Source: an uncultured Alistipes sp. (lineage in GTDB: Bacteria > Bacteroidota > Bacteroidia > Bacteroidales > Rikenellaceae). From it: a stretch of DNA of 64,000 bases. Where the stretch lies: positions 335,501 through 399,500 of the forward strand of contig NZ_OZ007039.1 of the NCBI RefSeq assembly GCF_963931675.1. The letters are read 5' to 3'. The position numbers were made by a program, and so were the translations under genes. Of this stretch, positions 26,415-35,026 are shown one piece after another. Within the stretch, counting starts at the first letter, position 1. Every line of letters starts with the position of its first letter. The notes beneath the pieces are model-generated. The model was not told where the DNA came from, ran no database searches, and saw nothing but the letters and a program-made list of their open reading frames with translations.

Positions 26415-27977
26415 TTAGGCGGCTACAGCCTCGAAGGGCCAGAACAGCGGGATGAGCGTCATCGACACGACGAATGCGATGATGTTCAGCGGCAATCCGA
26501 TCCGCACAAAGTCGCGGAACCGGTAGTTTCCGATGCCCTGCACGATCATGTTGGTCTGGTAGCCGATCGGCGAGGAGAAGCTGCACGATGCGGCGATGCA
26601 GATCGCAACGAAGAAAGGCATGGGATCCATGCCGAGCTGAGCGGCGGCCGACAAAGCCACGGGAAAGGCGAATGCCGCCGCGGCATTGTTGGTGATGAAT
26701 TCGGTGATGAGGTTGGTTGTGATATAGAGTACGGCCAGCACGATCCACGGCGATGCGACGCCCGAGAGCCCCGTGAGTCCGGCGGCGATCCAGTCGGCAA
26801 GGCCCGAGTTGACCATGGCACGGCTGATGGCCAGCGCCGAGGCGATCGTGATGAGGATGTCCCACGAGATGAATTTCGTGTATTTCTTGGCCGGGAAGAT
26901 ACCGAAGCAGGCCATCAGCACCGCTACGATGCAAACCCAGAAGAACATGTCGAGCGTTCGGCCCGGAATCAGATCCGCCATGAAGGGCATGCTTCCGAAC
27001 GTGGCCCCGGCGATCATGATGACCAACAGCCCCAGGGCCAGCCACTTCTTCCAGCGCGGGCAGGCGGGACGATGCTCCGAACCATTGCTCAACATCAGGA
27101 AGACGCGCGATTCGCCCCATGTCTCGATGAACGATCCGTCGGTATCGAGCACCAGCGTGTCTCCGGCCCGGAATACGGCTTTGTCGAGCTCCTCGATCTC
27201 CACGCCGTTGCGTCTTACGGCCCGGATTTCGGCTCCGTAATGGCTCTTGAAGTCGAATTCGCCGAACGGGTGGTTGATACCCGGGAAGCGGGGGCCCAAA
27301 ACGGCTTCGACCAGGTGAGTCGGCTCCTCGTTACGGGCCGTCTCTTCATTGGGTGTATCCCCGGGCAGGCGCTTGTCGCCGAAGAAAATCAGATACAACC
27401 CTCCGACAAGGGCGATGCACCCTCCGACCTTCCCCAATTCGAACATCGTGAATCCCTCGAATCCGGCGTCCAGCATCATGCCGTGCACGACCAGATTGGT
27501 CGACGTACCTATCAGCGTGCACATGCCGCCCAAAATGGCTGCGTAGGAGAGCGGTATGAGGAATTTTCGTACGGCGAGTCCCGATTTCCGGGCCCACTGC
27601 TTGATAATCGGGATGAAAACCACCACGACGGGGGTGTTGTTCAGAAAGGCCGATACCGAAACGATCGACGGCAGGATGCGCAGATATCCCTTGCGTACGG
27701 ACATACCGCGTTGGGCGGGCAACAGCCATTTGACCAGATGTCCCAGCGCGTCGCTGCGACGGACACCCTCACTGATCAGGAACAGTAACCCGACAGTAAT
27801 CATGCCTTCGTTGGCGAATCCTGCAAGGGCTTCCTGGGGCGACAGAATACCCGTACACATGAAAAACACCACGCCCGAGAACAGCACGAAGCCGGGCCTG
27901 AGCCAGTCGGCAATCAGCGCTCCCAACATCAGGCAAAGACCAGCGAAGACGATCCAAATGTCAGGAAAATTTATCAT
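26415..27977 (-). CDS. SLC13/DASS-type sulfate permease with RCK_C-like domain
   Basis: 520 residues, about 11 hydrophobic segments in two halves, each containing a family signature: SAFLNNTPVVVVFIPI near residue 110 and TEFITNNAAAAFAFPVALS near 430. A soluble insert (about 210-290) contains GAEIRAVRRNGVEIEELD and AGDTLVLDTDGS, which fit a TrkA-C/RCK_C regulatory domain. As first gene of the cysC-cysD-cysN-sulfotransferase operon it most likely imports sulfate. It is transcribed from the promoter at 27997-28026. Confidence 0.85.
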   Translation of the reverse strand: MINFPDIWIVFAGLCLMLGALIADWLRPGFVLFSGVVFFMCTGILSPQEALAGFANEGMITVGLLFLISEGVRRSDALGHLVKWLLPAQRGMSVRKGYLRILPSIVSVSAFLNNTPVVVVFIPIIKQWARKSGLAVRKFLIPLSYAAILGGMCTLIGTSTNLVVHGMMLDAGFEGFTMFELGKVGGCIALVGGLYLIFFGDKRLPGDTPNEETARNEEPTHLVEAVLGPRFPGINHPFGEFDFKSHYGAEIRAVRRNGVEIEELDKAVFRAGDTLVLDTDGSFIETWGESRVFLMLSNGSEHRPACPRWKKWLALGLLVIMIAGATFGSMPFMADLIPGRTLDMFFWVCIVAVLMACFGIFPAKKYTKFISWDILITIASALAISRAMVNSGLADWIAAGLTGLSGVASPWIVLAVLYITTNLITEFITNNAAAAFAFPVALSAAAQLGMDPMPFFVAICIAASCSFSSPIGYQTNMIVQGIGNYRFRDFVRIGLPLNIIAFVVSMTLIPLFWPFEAVAA

Positions 27978-27996
27978 TATATCTTTGTTTCGAGAG

Positions 27997-28026
27997 CAAA
28001 AATATTATTTTTCCTGTTCTAATCAA
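27997..28026 (-). promoter_or_regulatory. Promoter of the sulfate/PAPS operon
   Basis: On the minus strand, TTG at 28026-28024 and TATTTTTG at 28004-27997, 19 bp apart. The start codon is 20 nt downstream of the -7 box. Confidence 0.75.
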
Positions 28027-28039
28027 AATAATACCAGCA

Positions 28040-28073
28040 CGGCTTCAGTCTTAAATTTCCCGGCTTCAGTCTT
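28040..28073 (-). promoter_or_regulatory. Paired operator-like direct repeats
   Basis: AAGACTGAAGCCG (minus strand) occurs twice, at 28040-28052 and 28061-28073. The copies are 21 bp apart (about two helix turns) and immediately upstream of the -33 element. This looks like an activator-binding site for the sulfate operon. Confidence 0.55.
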
Positions 28074-28079
28074 TTTTGT

Positions 28080-28088
28080 ATTTTTTAC
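28080..28088. repeat. Target-site duplication, left
   Basis: ATTTTTTAC, repeated at 29309-29317 on the other side of the insertion sequence. Confidence 0.75.
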
Positions 28089-29192
28089 CTAAGTACATGA
28101 CAAAAATTTGAATACATCAAATTTCGGGACATAAATTGGTCGAAAAAGCACGTTGGAGATTTCCTCCAAGCCGTACTTTACTAAAGATTTGGCTTTACGT
28201 CCATGTTTCAATGTCTTTATAGGCTTTACGTTTTCATCTTTATGTTCCCCAACGAGATACGCCCATACAAGAGCAATACAAACCATTGCCAGAAGTCTTG
28301 CAATCCGCTCTGTGTCGCGCAAATGCGTGTCTTCGATATTGAATCCGGAGGATTTCATAGCCCGGAATGCGGTCTCGATCTCCCATCGCCTTTTATAAGT
28401 GTCGACACCCTTTTCCGGGCGTTTGAAGCAGATGAGGATCTGAAGTTCAGGCACACCGTCGGAGTTCTTGATTCGGCTTCCGGCAAGATAAACGTACTCA
28501 CCTTTGTGCAGGAAAAGCTTGTAATAAAATCTTTCCTGCCCCACTTTCAGGGAATTGAAGAGCCACCATGCACGGATTCTTTCCCCTGTGGAAGGCTTGA
28601 CAAGCCAGAAATTCTGCCGGATCCGGATATAATATCGTATATGATTGCGGTTGAGCCAACCGATCCAATCCTTGCCGACAAACTCCCGGTCGGCAACAAG
28701 AGAGTCGATGCATTCGGAGCCGAACAGCCGGACAAATCGTTCAACGATTGCCTTGCGTTCCTTCCAATTGGAGTTCCCTTTCTTAGGCAGAAGGCTGAAC
28801 ATCAATGGGAATGCAATCCCCTTGTATGCCACGCCGAGCATGAGGATGTTGATGTTGAAATCACCGAACTTCCAGTTTGTACGGTCCATGCTCAGCACCA
28901 GCCCTGTCTTGACGGGAAGCAGAGAGTATATCATCTGCGCCACAAGGTCAAAGTTGAGGGCGTACTTGGCTATGAATCTTTGAATGCGGCGAAGGTTGGA
29001 GTCCCTTTCAACAGAGGTTGGCATTGCCGCCGCGAGTTTATGGAGGCTTACGGTCTGTACTACACACAGGGCATGGAGCATGAAAGCCATAAACTTTATG
29101 CGGGCCAGATTCATCGATTTCCCAAAATGTTCTTGCATCATCGGAAGGATTTGGTTAACTTTGCCCAAGTCCTTAAAGTCAGTTGTCTTCAT
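28089..29192 (-). CDS. IS4-family transposase
   Basis: DDE transposase of 367 residues. Catalytic candidates are Asp in SMDRTNW (near 103), Asp in VADREF (near 167) and Glu in KRRWEIETAFRAMKSSGF (near 295), which carries the Y/R-1-2-E box pattern of IS4 types. The TAG stop uses the first three bases of the left terminal repeat. It appears intact, so the copy may be active. Confidence 0.92.
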   Translation of the reverse strand: MKTTDFKDLGKVNQILPMMQEHFGKSMNLARIKFMAFMLHALCVVQTVSLHKLAAAMPTSVERDSNLRRIQRFIAKYALNFDLVAQMIYSLLPVKTGLVLSMDRTNWKFGDFNINILMLGVAYKGIAFPLMFSLLPKKGNSNWKERKAIVERFVRLFGSECIDSLVADREFVGKDWIGWLNRNHIRYYIRIRQNFWLVKPSTGERIRAWWLFNSLKVGQERFYYKLFLHKGEYVYLAGSRIKNSDGVPELQILICFKRPEKGVDTYKRRWEIETAFRAMKSSGFNIEDTHLRDTERIARLLAMVCIALVWAYLVGEHKDENVKPIKTLKHGRKAKSLVKYGLEEISNVLFRPIYVPKFDVFKFLSCT

Positions 29193-29308
29193 ACGAAAAA
29201 GCGGGCAAACTTTTCTTTAAAGATACTGATTCTTAGGGACTTTTGCAAATATAAACAACTAATAATTAGGCATATAACAACATAATTTATATTTTGTCAT
29301 CTACTAAA
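28089..29308 (-). mobile_element. IS4-family insertion sequence, complete
   Basis: 1,220 bp bounded by imperfect terminal inverted repeats: CTAAGTACATGACAAAA at the left end and, on the opposite strand, TTTAGTAGATGACAAAA at the right end (14 of 17). A 9-bp target duplication flanks it. It encodes one intact transposase and sits between the sulfate operon promoter and the DUF4840-like gene. Confidence 0.8.
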
Positions 29309-29317
29309 ATTTTTTAC
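29309..29317. repeat. Target-site duplication, right
   Basis: ATTTTTTAC, matching 28080-28088. Confidence 0.75.
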
Positions 29318-29548
29318 AACAAAATTGGGCCTTGCCTTTGATGATCGATAGAGGAGAAAGGGGCCAAACACAAGAACAGAAATGATGCTTCGAGCGGTTA
29401 TTATCCTGTCAAGATCTAAAAATGAAATGGTTAGATTAATCAAGTTTTATTATTCTTATTTGCGCATGCAGTATTTTTAAATTTCTTCATTTATAAAAAC
29501 GAAAGCTTTCAAATGAAAACGGATTGTCAAACAAATTTTATTGTTAAA

Positions 29549-30172
29549 ATGAGACGTGTTTTTTTGAAAAACTGGATGGTAGCGGCTCTCTTCGCTGCAG
29601 TTAGCTGTGGAATGGTGGCATGCGACGATGATGACGACAATGGGGGAACGACTCCGCCGCCGACCGAACCCGATATTACGGCTGTTTGCGGTGAATATAC
29701 CGGAACGATGGCTATCGTTGACGTTGTTGCACCCGTAAGTGACGACGGGACTGATGAACCTGCCGGAACATCGGTCGATGCTACGGTGACGAACGAGGCG
29801 ATCGAGTTTGCCAATTTCCCGGTCCGCGATCTGATCGTCAAGATCCTCGGAACCGAGGATGGGGTCGACGAGATCATTGCGGCAATCGGCCAGATTGACT
29901 ACAACGTGCCCTATACGGCCCAGATAAGTGAAGATAAGGCCTCCGTAGCCATGACCCTCAAGCCCGAAGTGCTGAAACTGACGCTACCCGGCAGTGGGGA
30001 AGAGGATCCTGGAACCGAAATTGAGGTGACCATCGAAGCGACGGATGGGACCTACACGCTGGAGTCGAAGGCACTCGAATTCGGGCTCGCTGTAGCGGGT
30101 GTGAAGGTGGCAGGCGTCGATCTTCCGGGTTTCGAATCGTTCTCGCTGGATTTCGACCTTGCAAAAAAATAG
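29549..30172 (+). CDS. DUF4840-like lipoprotein
   Basis: 207 residues from the ATG at 29549, or 219 from an ATG at 29513. The shorter start gives a cleaner lipoprotein signal ending in FAAVSCGMVACDDDDDN, with the cysteine followed by five Asp. A low-complexity TTPPPTEP linker leads to a beta-rich domain with CGEYTGTMAIVDVV, ATVTNEAIEFANFPVRDLIV and GFESFSLDFDLAKK. This fits the DUF4840 calycin-like group of Bacteroidetes surface lipoproteins, by memory. It stands alone, with a terminator after it. Confidence 0.7.
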   Translation: MRRVFLKNWMVAALFAAVSCGMVACDDDDDNGGTTPPPTEPDITAVCGEYTGTMAIVDVVAPVSDDGTDEPAGTSVDATVTNEAIEFANFPVRDLIVKILGTEDGVDEIIAAIGQIDYNVPYTAQISEDKASVAMTLKPEVLKLTLPGSGEEDPGTEIEVTIEATDGTYTLESKALEFGLAVAGVKVAGVDLPGFESFSLDFDLAKK

Positions 30173-30196
30173 ATCCGGTCGGTATCACCGACTACA

Positions 30197-30230
30197 ACAA
30201 AGCCTCCGGAACCCTCCGGAGGCTTTGTTA
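30197..30230 (+). terminator. Terminator of the DUF4840-like gene
   Basis: AAAGCCTCCGGA pairs with TCCGGAGGCTTT around a short loop, then G and TT. Confidence 0.8.
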
Positions 30231-30495
30231 CATTGTCTTCACCTTTTTGAGAGTGGTTGTGTTTAGATGGAGTTCACCAATACACTCCACGGAATTGCAG
30301 CCCCAGTACGGAAGACTTGTGCGATCCTTACCATCCATTCGAGTAGCTGTTACATACGCAAGGCCGGTTACGCGTTCGATGGTTATACATGAAAGACTTT
30401 GCTGATGGCATTTTCCATGTTTTCGGTTGTCTCCTGATCAGCGGCAGCGTAACCTCACATACCATCAAGCGGTATTGCGTGTAAATTTATCGACC
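30231..30495. other. Gap with no gene seen
   Basis: About 265 bp. No open frame or repeat I can support. It may be further decay of the regulator relic to the right. Confidence 0.4.
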
Positions 30496-30830
30496 TCAGC
30501 TATTTAACCAGGCCTTAATACGCTCAGTCGCTCCTTGGAAACAGGAATCCGTTCCGGACAGGACGGTTCCGTATGCACAACTACCCCCCCCCTCTGGAAA
30601 TAGGGTTCTATTTTGCGGATCGCTTTAACATTGACAATCACCTGCCGATTGGCCCGAAAAAAAGAATTTGGGGTCGAGCTCATCGGTCAAGGTATCCAAT
30701 CGCAAGTTAAGCACGTATGAACGGTTGTCGCCGGTTATCAACTGAGTCGTTTTGTTGTGCATATAGGAGAAAAACCACTGGACTTCCAGAAAAACAAGAA
30801 AAAGCGTAACTTTGAACCGAGGATAGCACG
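30496..30830 (-). pseudogene. LytTR-type response regulator relic
   Basis: On the minus strand, fragments in different frames add up to a LytTR DNA-binding domain: WFFSYMHNKTTQLITGDNRS, YVLNLRLDTLTDELDPKFFF, then RANRQVIVNVKAIRKIEPYF, then ERIPVSKERLSVL, and finally KAWLNS with a stop at 30496. Shifts occur in a T-run near 30659 and a C-run near 30587, and again near the end. No receiver domain remains. Such regulators often control nearby surface loci, so it may once have governed the fimbrial operon. Confidence 0.7.
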
Positions 30831-30949
30831 GACAAATTCAGACAAAGGAAGACAGTCTGCTGTGACTAAATTATGGTCTACGCAATTAACAATCAGATCA
30901 ATAGTTTTATTATTAGAGATCTAAGCTAATATATCCCGCTCCCAGCGGG

Positions 30950-30992
30950 TTCACCGGAAGTCCGGCGGTCGGAAGACTGCCGGATATTTTTT
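30950..30992 (-). terminator. Hairpin with T-run
   Basis: CCGGC (30962-30966) pairs with GCCGG (30979-30983), followed by ATATTTTTT on the plus strand. The direction and gene served are unclear. Confidence 0.4.
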
Positions 30993-31180
30993 GTTTGCGG
31001 AGACAGGGCAAGGCAGGAGGCACTCACCTTCGGCAGCCCCCTCTCCGAAACCCCGAACCGTCCTGCAGACAACATCGGCAGCCCGGGGATCCGACTCTTC
31101 TTTCAACAAACCTTTCCGCTTATTTTCACAACCTTTTATATCATTTTTAAAATAAAAAAACAATTTTATTTAAATAAAAA
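30993..31180. other. AT-rich gap before the fimbrial promoter
   Basis: No gene seen. The last 50 bp are very A/T-rich and may act as an UP-like element. Confidence 0.4.
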
Positions 31181-31211
31181 TTGCCAACTATACAAATATT
31201 AACTATTTTTG
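31181..31211 (+). promoter_or_regulatory. Promoter of the fimbrial operon
   Basis: TTG at 31181-31183 and TATTTTTG at 31204-31211, 20 bp apart: a consensus promoter. The transcript would begin near 31218 and include the duplicated signal-peptide cassettes. Confidence 0.75.
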
Positions 31212-31332
31212 CCGTCACAAAACAACTCCGAAGTCCAATACTTTGCCCGAGAGTCGAAACATTGTTTCCCGGGTTGTGCAGATGGATATTGAACGGCTCA
31301 GTATTCCCGGAGAATAACACCGAAACTGTCTT

Positions 31333-31446
31333 ATGCGGATTGATACATCAGTCATACGTGCCTGTAGTGTGCTTGCCATGCCCGGTTGCGGGCTGGGCAT
31401 CATCCGTTTATCCGACCGGGGGGGGGAAATTTCACTGAGACGGTCT
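31333..31446 (+). repeat. Decayed upstream copy of the signal-peptide cassette
   Basis: A 114-bp unit resembling 31447-31560. It begins ATGCGGATT and has the same CATCATCCGTTTATCCGA segment and its own 9-G tract (31418-31426). A 2-nt deletion relative to the second copy breaks its frame. An older remnant ending SVFPENNTETV (about 31290-31330) lies further upstream and lacks the G tract. Confidence 0.75.
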
Positions 31447-32758
31447 ATGCGGATTAACACCTCGGTCATACTTGCCTGTATGATGTGCCTGTTATGCCCG
31501 GTTACGGGCCGGGCATCATCCGTTTATCCGAACGGAGGGGGGGGGGAATTTTACTGAAACGGAATCTCCCGATTCATCATGCGTTGTCGACAGATTCGCC
31601 CTCTATTACTGGAGAGACAGAATCGACCTCGACGAAGCGTATCTCGACAACAAGCGGCAAATGGAGCGGATCCGGCTCTATCTTGCCAATTCACCGCAGA
31701 TCGACAGCATCACCATCTATGCCTACGCCTCTCCCGAAGGCGTCTATGAACACAACGTCTGGCTCGCGGAAAAACGGGCCGAGGCCGCAAAACGCTTCGT
31801 CCTGGCCCACATCCCCCAGGAGCGCAACTTCAATCCGGAGCGGATCCGGCTCTGCCCCATGGAGGAAAACTGGACCGGACTGGCCGAAGAACTCGAAGCC
31901 AACTACCACCGGAACGACCGCGAAAAAGTCCTTGCCATACTCCGGGCTCCCGTCCGCAACGACACCAAAAAATGGAGACTCCAGCAACTCGACAACGGAT
32001 ATACCTATAAGTATATCATCCGCAGGCACATGCCCAGGCTGCGTCTGGCAACCTGGATCTGCATCTGGCAGAAGCCCTATCAGGAACCGGTAGGGAAAGA
32101 GGCGGCTTTCGCCGTATCCGAACCCGAACCGAGCCCCCTGACACCGCTGCACGTCGAGCCGCTGCACATCGAAAGCCCCCGGGAGAAAAAAACCATCCTC
32201 GCCCTGAAGACCAATCTGCTCTACGATGCGGTCACGGCCCTGAATTTCGCCGCCGAGGTCCCCTTCAACGAAAAGTTCTCGATTCTCTACGAGCACCATT
32301 GCCCCTGGTGGCTTTCGAACAGCAACCGGTTCTGTCTGCAGTATCTCTCCTTCGGAGGCGAATTCCGGTGGTGGTTCAAACCCAAAACCAGGCCCGAATC
32401 CGCCCGCAGGGTACAGCGCGACGCGCTGGTCGGACACTTCCTCGGGCTCTACGGCATGGGCGGGAAGTTCGACCTGCAGGCCAACCGGACCTTCTGCTAT
32501 CAGGGCGAATTCTTCAGCGCAGGCCTCACATACGGCTATTCGATGCCCATTGCCAAGCGGCTCAATCTCGAATTTTCCATCTCGGCCGGATATGCCCGGA
32601 TCCCATACAGACACTACACCCCCACGTCCGACTGGGAGATCCTCATCCGAGATCGCAACAAAACCGGCGTCTGGCACTATTTCGGTCCCACCAAGATCGA
32701 AGTAGCCCTCAGTGTGCCCCTGCTCATCCGGAAAAAAGCGAAAGGAGGTAGCCGATGA
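31447..32758 (+). CDS. OmpA-like plus DUF3575 protein, poly-G phase-variable
   Basis: First gene of the fimbrial operon. The ATG at 31447 encodes a signal peptide (MRINTSVILACMMCLLCPVT) followed by SSVYPNGG and a run of ten G (31537-31546). As written, the frame ends after 36 residues (EFY, stop at 31555-31557). With nine G it would join the frame open from there to 32758, reading NFTETESPDSS onward, giving about 436 residues. That mature part has an OmpA-like segment (SITIYAYASPEGVYEHNVWL, AEKRAEAAKRFVL) and a DUF3575-type barrel (LALKTNLLYDAVTALNFAAE, FGPTKIEVALSVPL). It overlaps the next gene (ATGA). The copy here is in the OFF state unless the homopolymer was miscounted. Confidence 0.8.
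31537..31546 (+). repeat. Ten-G homopolymer
   Basis: G-run just after the signal-peptide codons. Nine or twelve G restores the downstream frame; ten or eleven does not. Confidence 0.85.
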
Positions 32759-33795
32759 AACGTGTAACGAAGTGGTTTTTCCTGGCCGCGACACTGACGG
32801 TTACGGCAATCCTGGCCACGCGATGCGAGCGCCGCCCGCTGGTCGAGGCCGGGAACACGCACTACGTCCGGGTATATCTCGACGAAGAGATCAAAAACGT
32901 GACGACCGGATTCTACGACTCGTCGCTCCCCACGCCCGAATACGCGACGCCCGACGTGCTTCGCGTGGTGCTCTACGACCAGAAAAACAACAGGACCGCC
33001 GCAGAGCGGTACCTGAGGAACCGGAATACCGACGCCCGGGGCACCTACTTCGACGGATACATCATCGCCGAACCCGGAGACTACCGGCTCCTGAGCTACA
33101 ATTTCGGAACGGAATCGACGGTCATCGACCAGAGCCACATCTATGACGGGGCCATGGCCTACACCAACGAGATCTCTTCGGTGCTGAAGAACTCCCTCTC
33201 CGTGCGTGCCGACGACGAGGAACGGATCGTGTACGTCCCCGACCATCTGTTCGTCGACCGCAACGAAACGCTCCATCTCGATTACGGGCCCGATATTGAT
33301 ACGCTGCAAAATTCCGCCGGAGACCACTTCACGGCCGGGAGCATCGTCCTCTCCTACTATCTTCAGATCCGGGTCAAGGGGGCCGAATGGATCTCGTCGG
33401 CCGTAGGGCTGCTCTCCGGGATGGCCGGGTCGGCCATGCTGCATGACGGCAGCGGACGTTCCGAGGACCCCGTTACGCTCTATTTCGAGATGCAGCGCGG
33501 CGGCATGGATTCCGACGAGCCCTTTATCTACGCCACCTTCCACACCTTCGGGAAGCTCCCCGACCGGAACAACAGCCTCGCCGTCACCTTCGATGTGCGG
33601 ACCACCGACGGCAGGGCGCTGACCACAACCCTCGACATCACGGACGAGTTCTCCAAACCGAACGCCATCGATCACCAATGGATCCTGCTCGACGAGGTGC
33701 TCGTCATACCCGAACCGCCCCAAGATTCCAACGGAGACGGGTTCACGCCCGAGGTGGGCGACTGGGAGGATATTCAAATAGACATCATCATCTGA
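32755..33795 (+). CDS. DUF5119-like fimbrial-locus lipoprotein
   Basis: 346 residues. N-terminal hydrophobic signal (WFFLAATLTVTAILATRC) with a lipobox-like Cys24. The mature protein is beta-rich with LRVVLYDQKNNRTAAERYL, GDYRLLSYNFGTEST and the C-terminal HQWILLDEVLVIPEPP and a DSNGDGFTPEVGDWEDI acidic tail. This matches my recollection of DUF5119 proteins found between the DUF3575 gene and fimbrillins. It overlaps its upstream neighbour by 4 bp, so its translation may also depend on the poly-G state. Probably an outer-membrane accessory or anchor of the pilus. Confidence 0.7.
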   Translation: MKRVTKWFFLAATLTVTAILATRCERRPLVEAGNTHYVRVYLDEEIKNVTTGFYDSSLPTPEYATPDVLRVVLYDQKNNRTAAERYLRNRNTDARGTYFDGYIIAEPGDYRLLSYNFGTESTVIDQSHIYDGAMAYTNEISSVLKNSLSVRADDEERIVYVPDHLFVDRNETLHLDYGPDIDTLQNSAGDHFTAGSIVLSYYLQIRVKGAEWISSAVGLLSGMAGSAMLHDGSGRSEDPVTLYFEMQRGGMDSDEPFIYATFHTFGKLPDRNNSLAVTFDVRTTDGRALTTTLDITDEFSKPNAIDHQWILLDEVLVIPEPPQDSNGDGFTPEVGDWEDIQIDIII

Positions 33796-33870
33796 CATTC
33801 AACCGCCAATAAACAACAAACGGAAAACGAAATTTTTTAACTCATTCAAACTTATTAAATCTCAAGTCAC

Positions 33871-34977
33871 ATGAAACGAATTCTGCTTTTTGCAACTGTT
33901 GCCGGTGCAGCACTTGCCAGTTGCGTCAAAAACGAAAGTGAAAGCGGTATGACTGCATCGGATTCGAAGATCTCCTTCGAAGCACCTGTCGTAGGTACCA
34001 CAACCCGTGCCCAAGTCGGTGAGATCGGCGATGTATATCCGACCGAAGAGAGCTTCAAGGTCTGGGGCTGGTACCACGAAGGGGACTACACGACCTTCGA
34101 AGATCAGGACAACGGCTGGAAGAACTACATGACCGATACTGACGGGAACCCCGTCGTGGTGGAATATGACGGAAGGAGCAGCTGGGATTCGGAAACGGAC
34201 TACTACTGGCCTAAAACCGGTAAACTGACCTTCGCCGCCTACTCTCCCGCGGATGCCGTAGGTACCTACACGCACACGGACGAAGGTCTGCAGATCACTG
34301 GCTTTACGGTAGCGGCTGTCGGTGGTGCACAGTATGACCTGATGTACAGCGACCGTGCCTACAACCGCACCTCGTCGACTGATCAATACACCGGGACCGC
34401 TTCGCACGACTATGATGGTGTTGACATTGTTTTCCACCACGCCCTTTCGTCGATCGTCTTCAAGGTGGGAACCGATACCGACTACACGAATGCCGACAAC
34501 ACCTTCAAGATCAAGAACATTACCATCAAGAACGTGTACGGTGCCGGTATCTTCAACGAGGGGCTGACCGACGGGGACGGCTCCAAAACTCGCATTCCGG
34601 CATGGACCCCTACGGGAGAGCCCAACAACGAGTACGTGGCCTTCTCAGGTGACTTCACCGTACCCAATGACGGAACGACTGAAGAGCCGGTCGATACTTC
34701 GACCGATCCTAACGCCGAACCTACCGATCTGATCCTGCTCCCGCAGTCGTTAAATAGTGATACTCCCGTCATCGAGATTGTCTACACGTACGGTACGGAG
34801 GCTTCGGGCGAAATCCAACACACGGTCGAATACAAACTCAACCAAACAGACGACAAAGAATGGAAGCCCAACAAGCGCTATACCTACAACATCATCTTCG
34901 GGTTGAACAAGATCTACTTCGAGCCGATTGTCGAAGCTTGGGATGATGTAGAAGTAACTACAGACTTCGAGATCTAA
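33871..34977 (+). CDS. Major fimbrillin-like lipoprotein (Mfa1/FimA family)
   Basis: 368 residues. Lipoprotein signal MKRILLFATVAGAALASC with Cys18. A likely Arg-type processing site lies in VGTTTRAQVGE near residue 48, as in FimA-type fimbrillins that are cleaved by an Arg protease. The core has FHHALSSIVFKVG near 190, typical of the fimbrillin fold, and ends KRYTYNIIFGLNKIYFEPIV before an acidic DDVEVTTDFEI tail. It is preceded by a 75-bp AT-rich leader and followed by strong hairpins, and its codons are less GC-biased than its neighbours, consistent with high expression. Likely the shaft subunit. Confidence 0.85.
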   Translation: MKRILLFATVAGAALASCVKNESESGMTASDSKISFEAPVVGTTTRAQVGEIGDVYPTEESFKVWGWYHEGDYTTFEDQDNGWKNYMTDTDGNPVVVEYDGRSSWDSETDYYWPKTGKLTFAAYSPADAVGTYTHTDEGLQITGFTVAAVGGAQYDLMYSDRAYNRTSSTDQYTGTASHDYDGVDIVFHHALSSIVFKVGTDTDYTNADNTFKIKNITIKNVYGAGIFNEGLTDGDGSKTRIPAWTPTGEPNNEYVAFSGDFTVPNDGTTEEPVDTSTDPNAEPTDLILLPQSLNSDTPVIEIVYTYGTEASGEIQHTVEYKLNQTDDKEWKPNKRYTYNIIFGLNKIYFEPIVEAWDDVEVTTDFEI

Positions 34978-35026
34978 TAATCACTCTCTAAAACCGCCCG
35001 CGGAGGCGATTCCAACTCCGCATCTT

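Noticed and set aside
28089..29285. Plus-strand 360-codon frame opposite the transposase
   Set aside because: Antisense shadow of an intact IS4 transposase.
31485..32093. 202-codon frame starting in the second signal-peptide cassette
   Set aside because: This is the third frame of the DUF3575 gene, Ser/Pro/Thr-rich by chance. It would be reached from the signal peptide only with 11 G, and it ends early.
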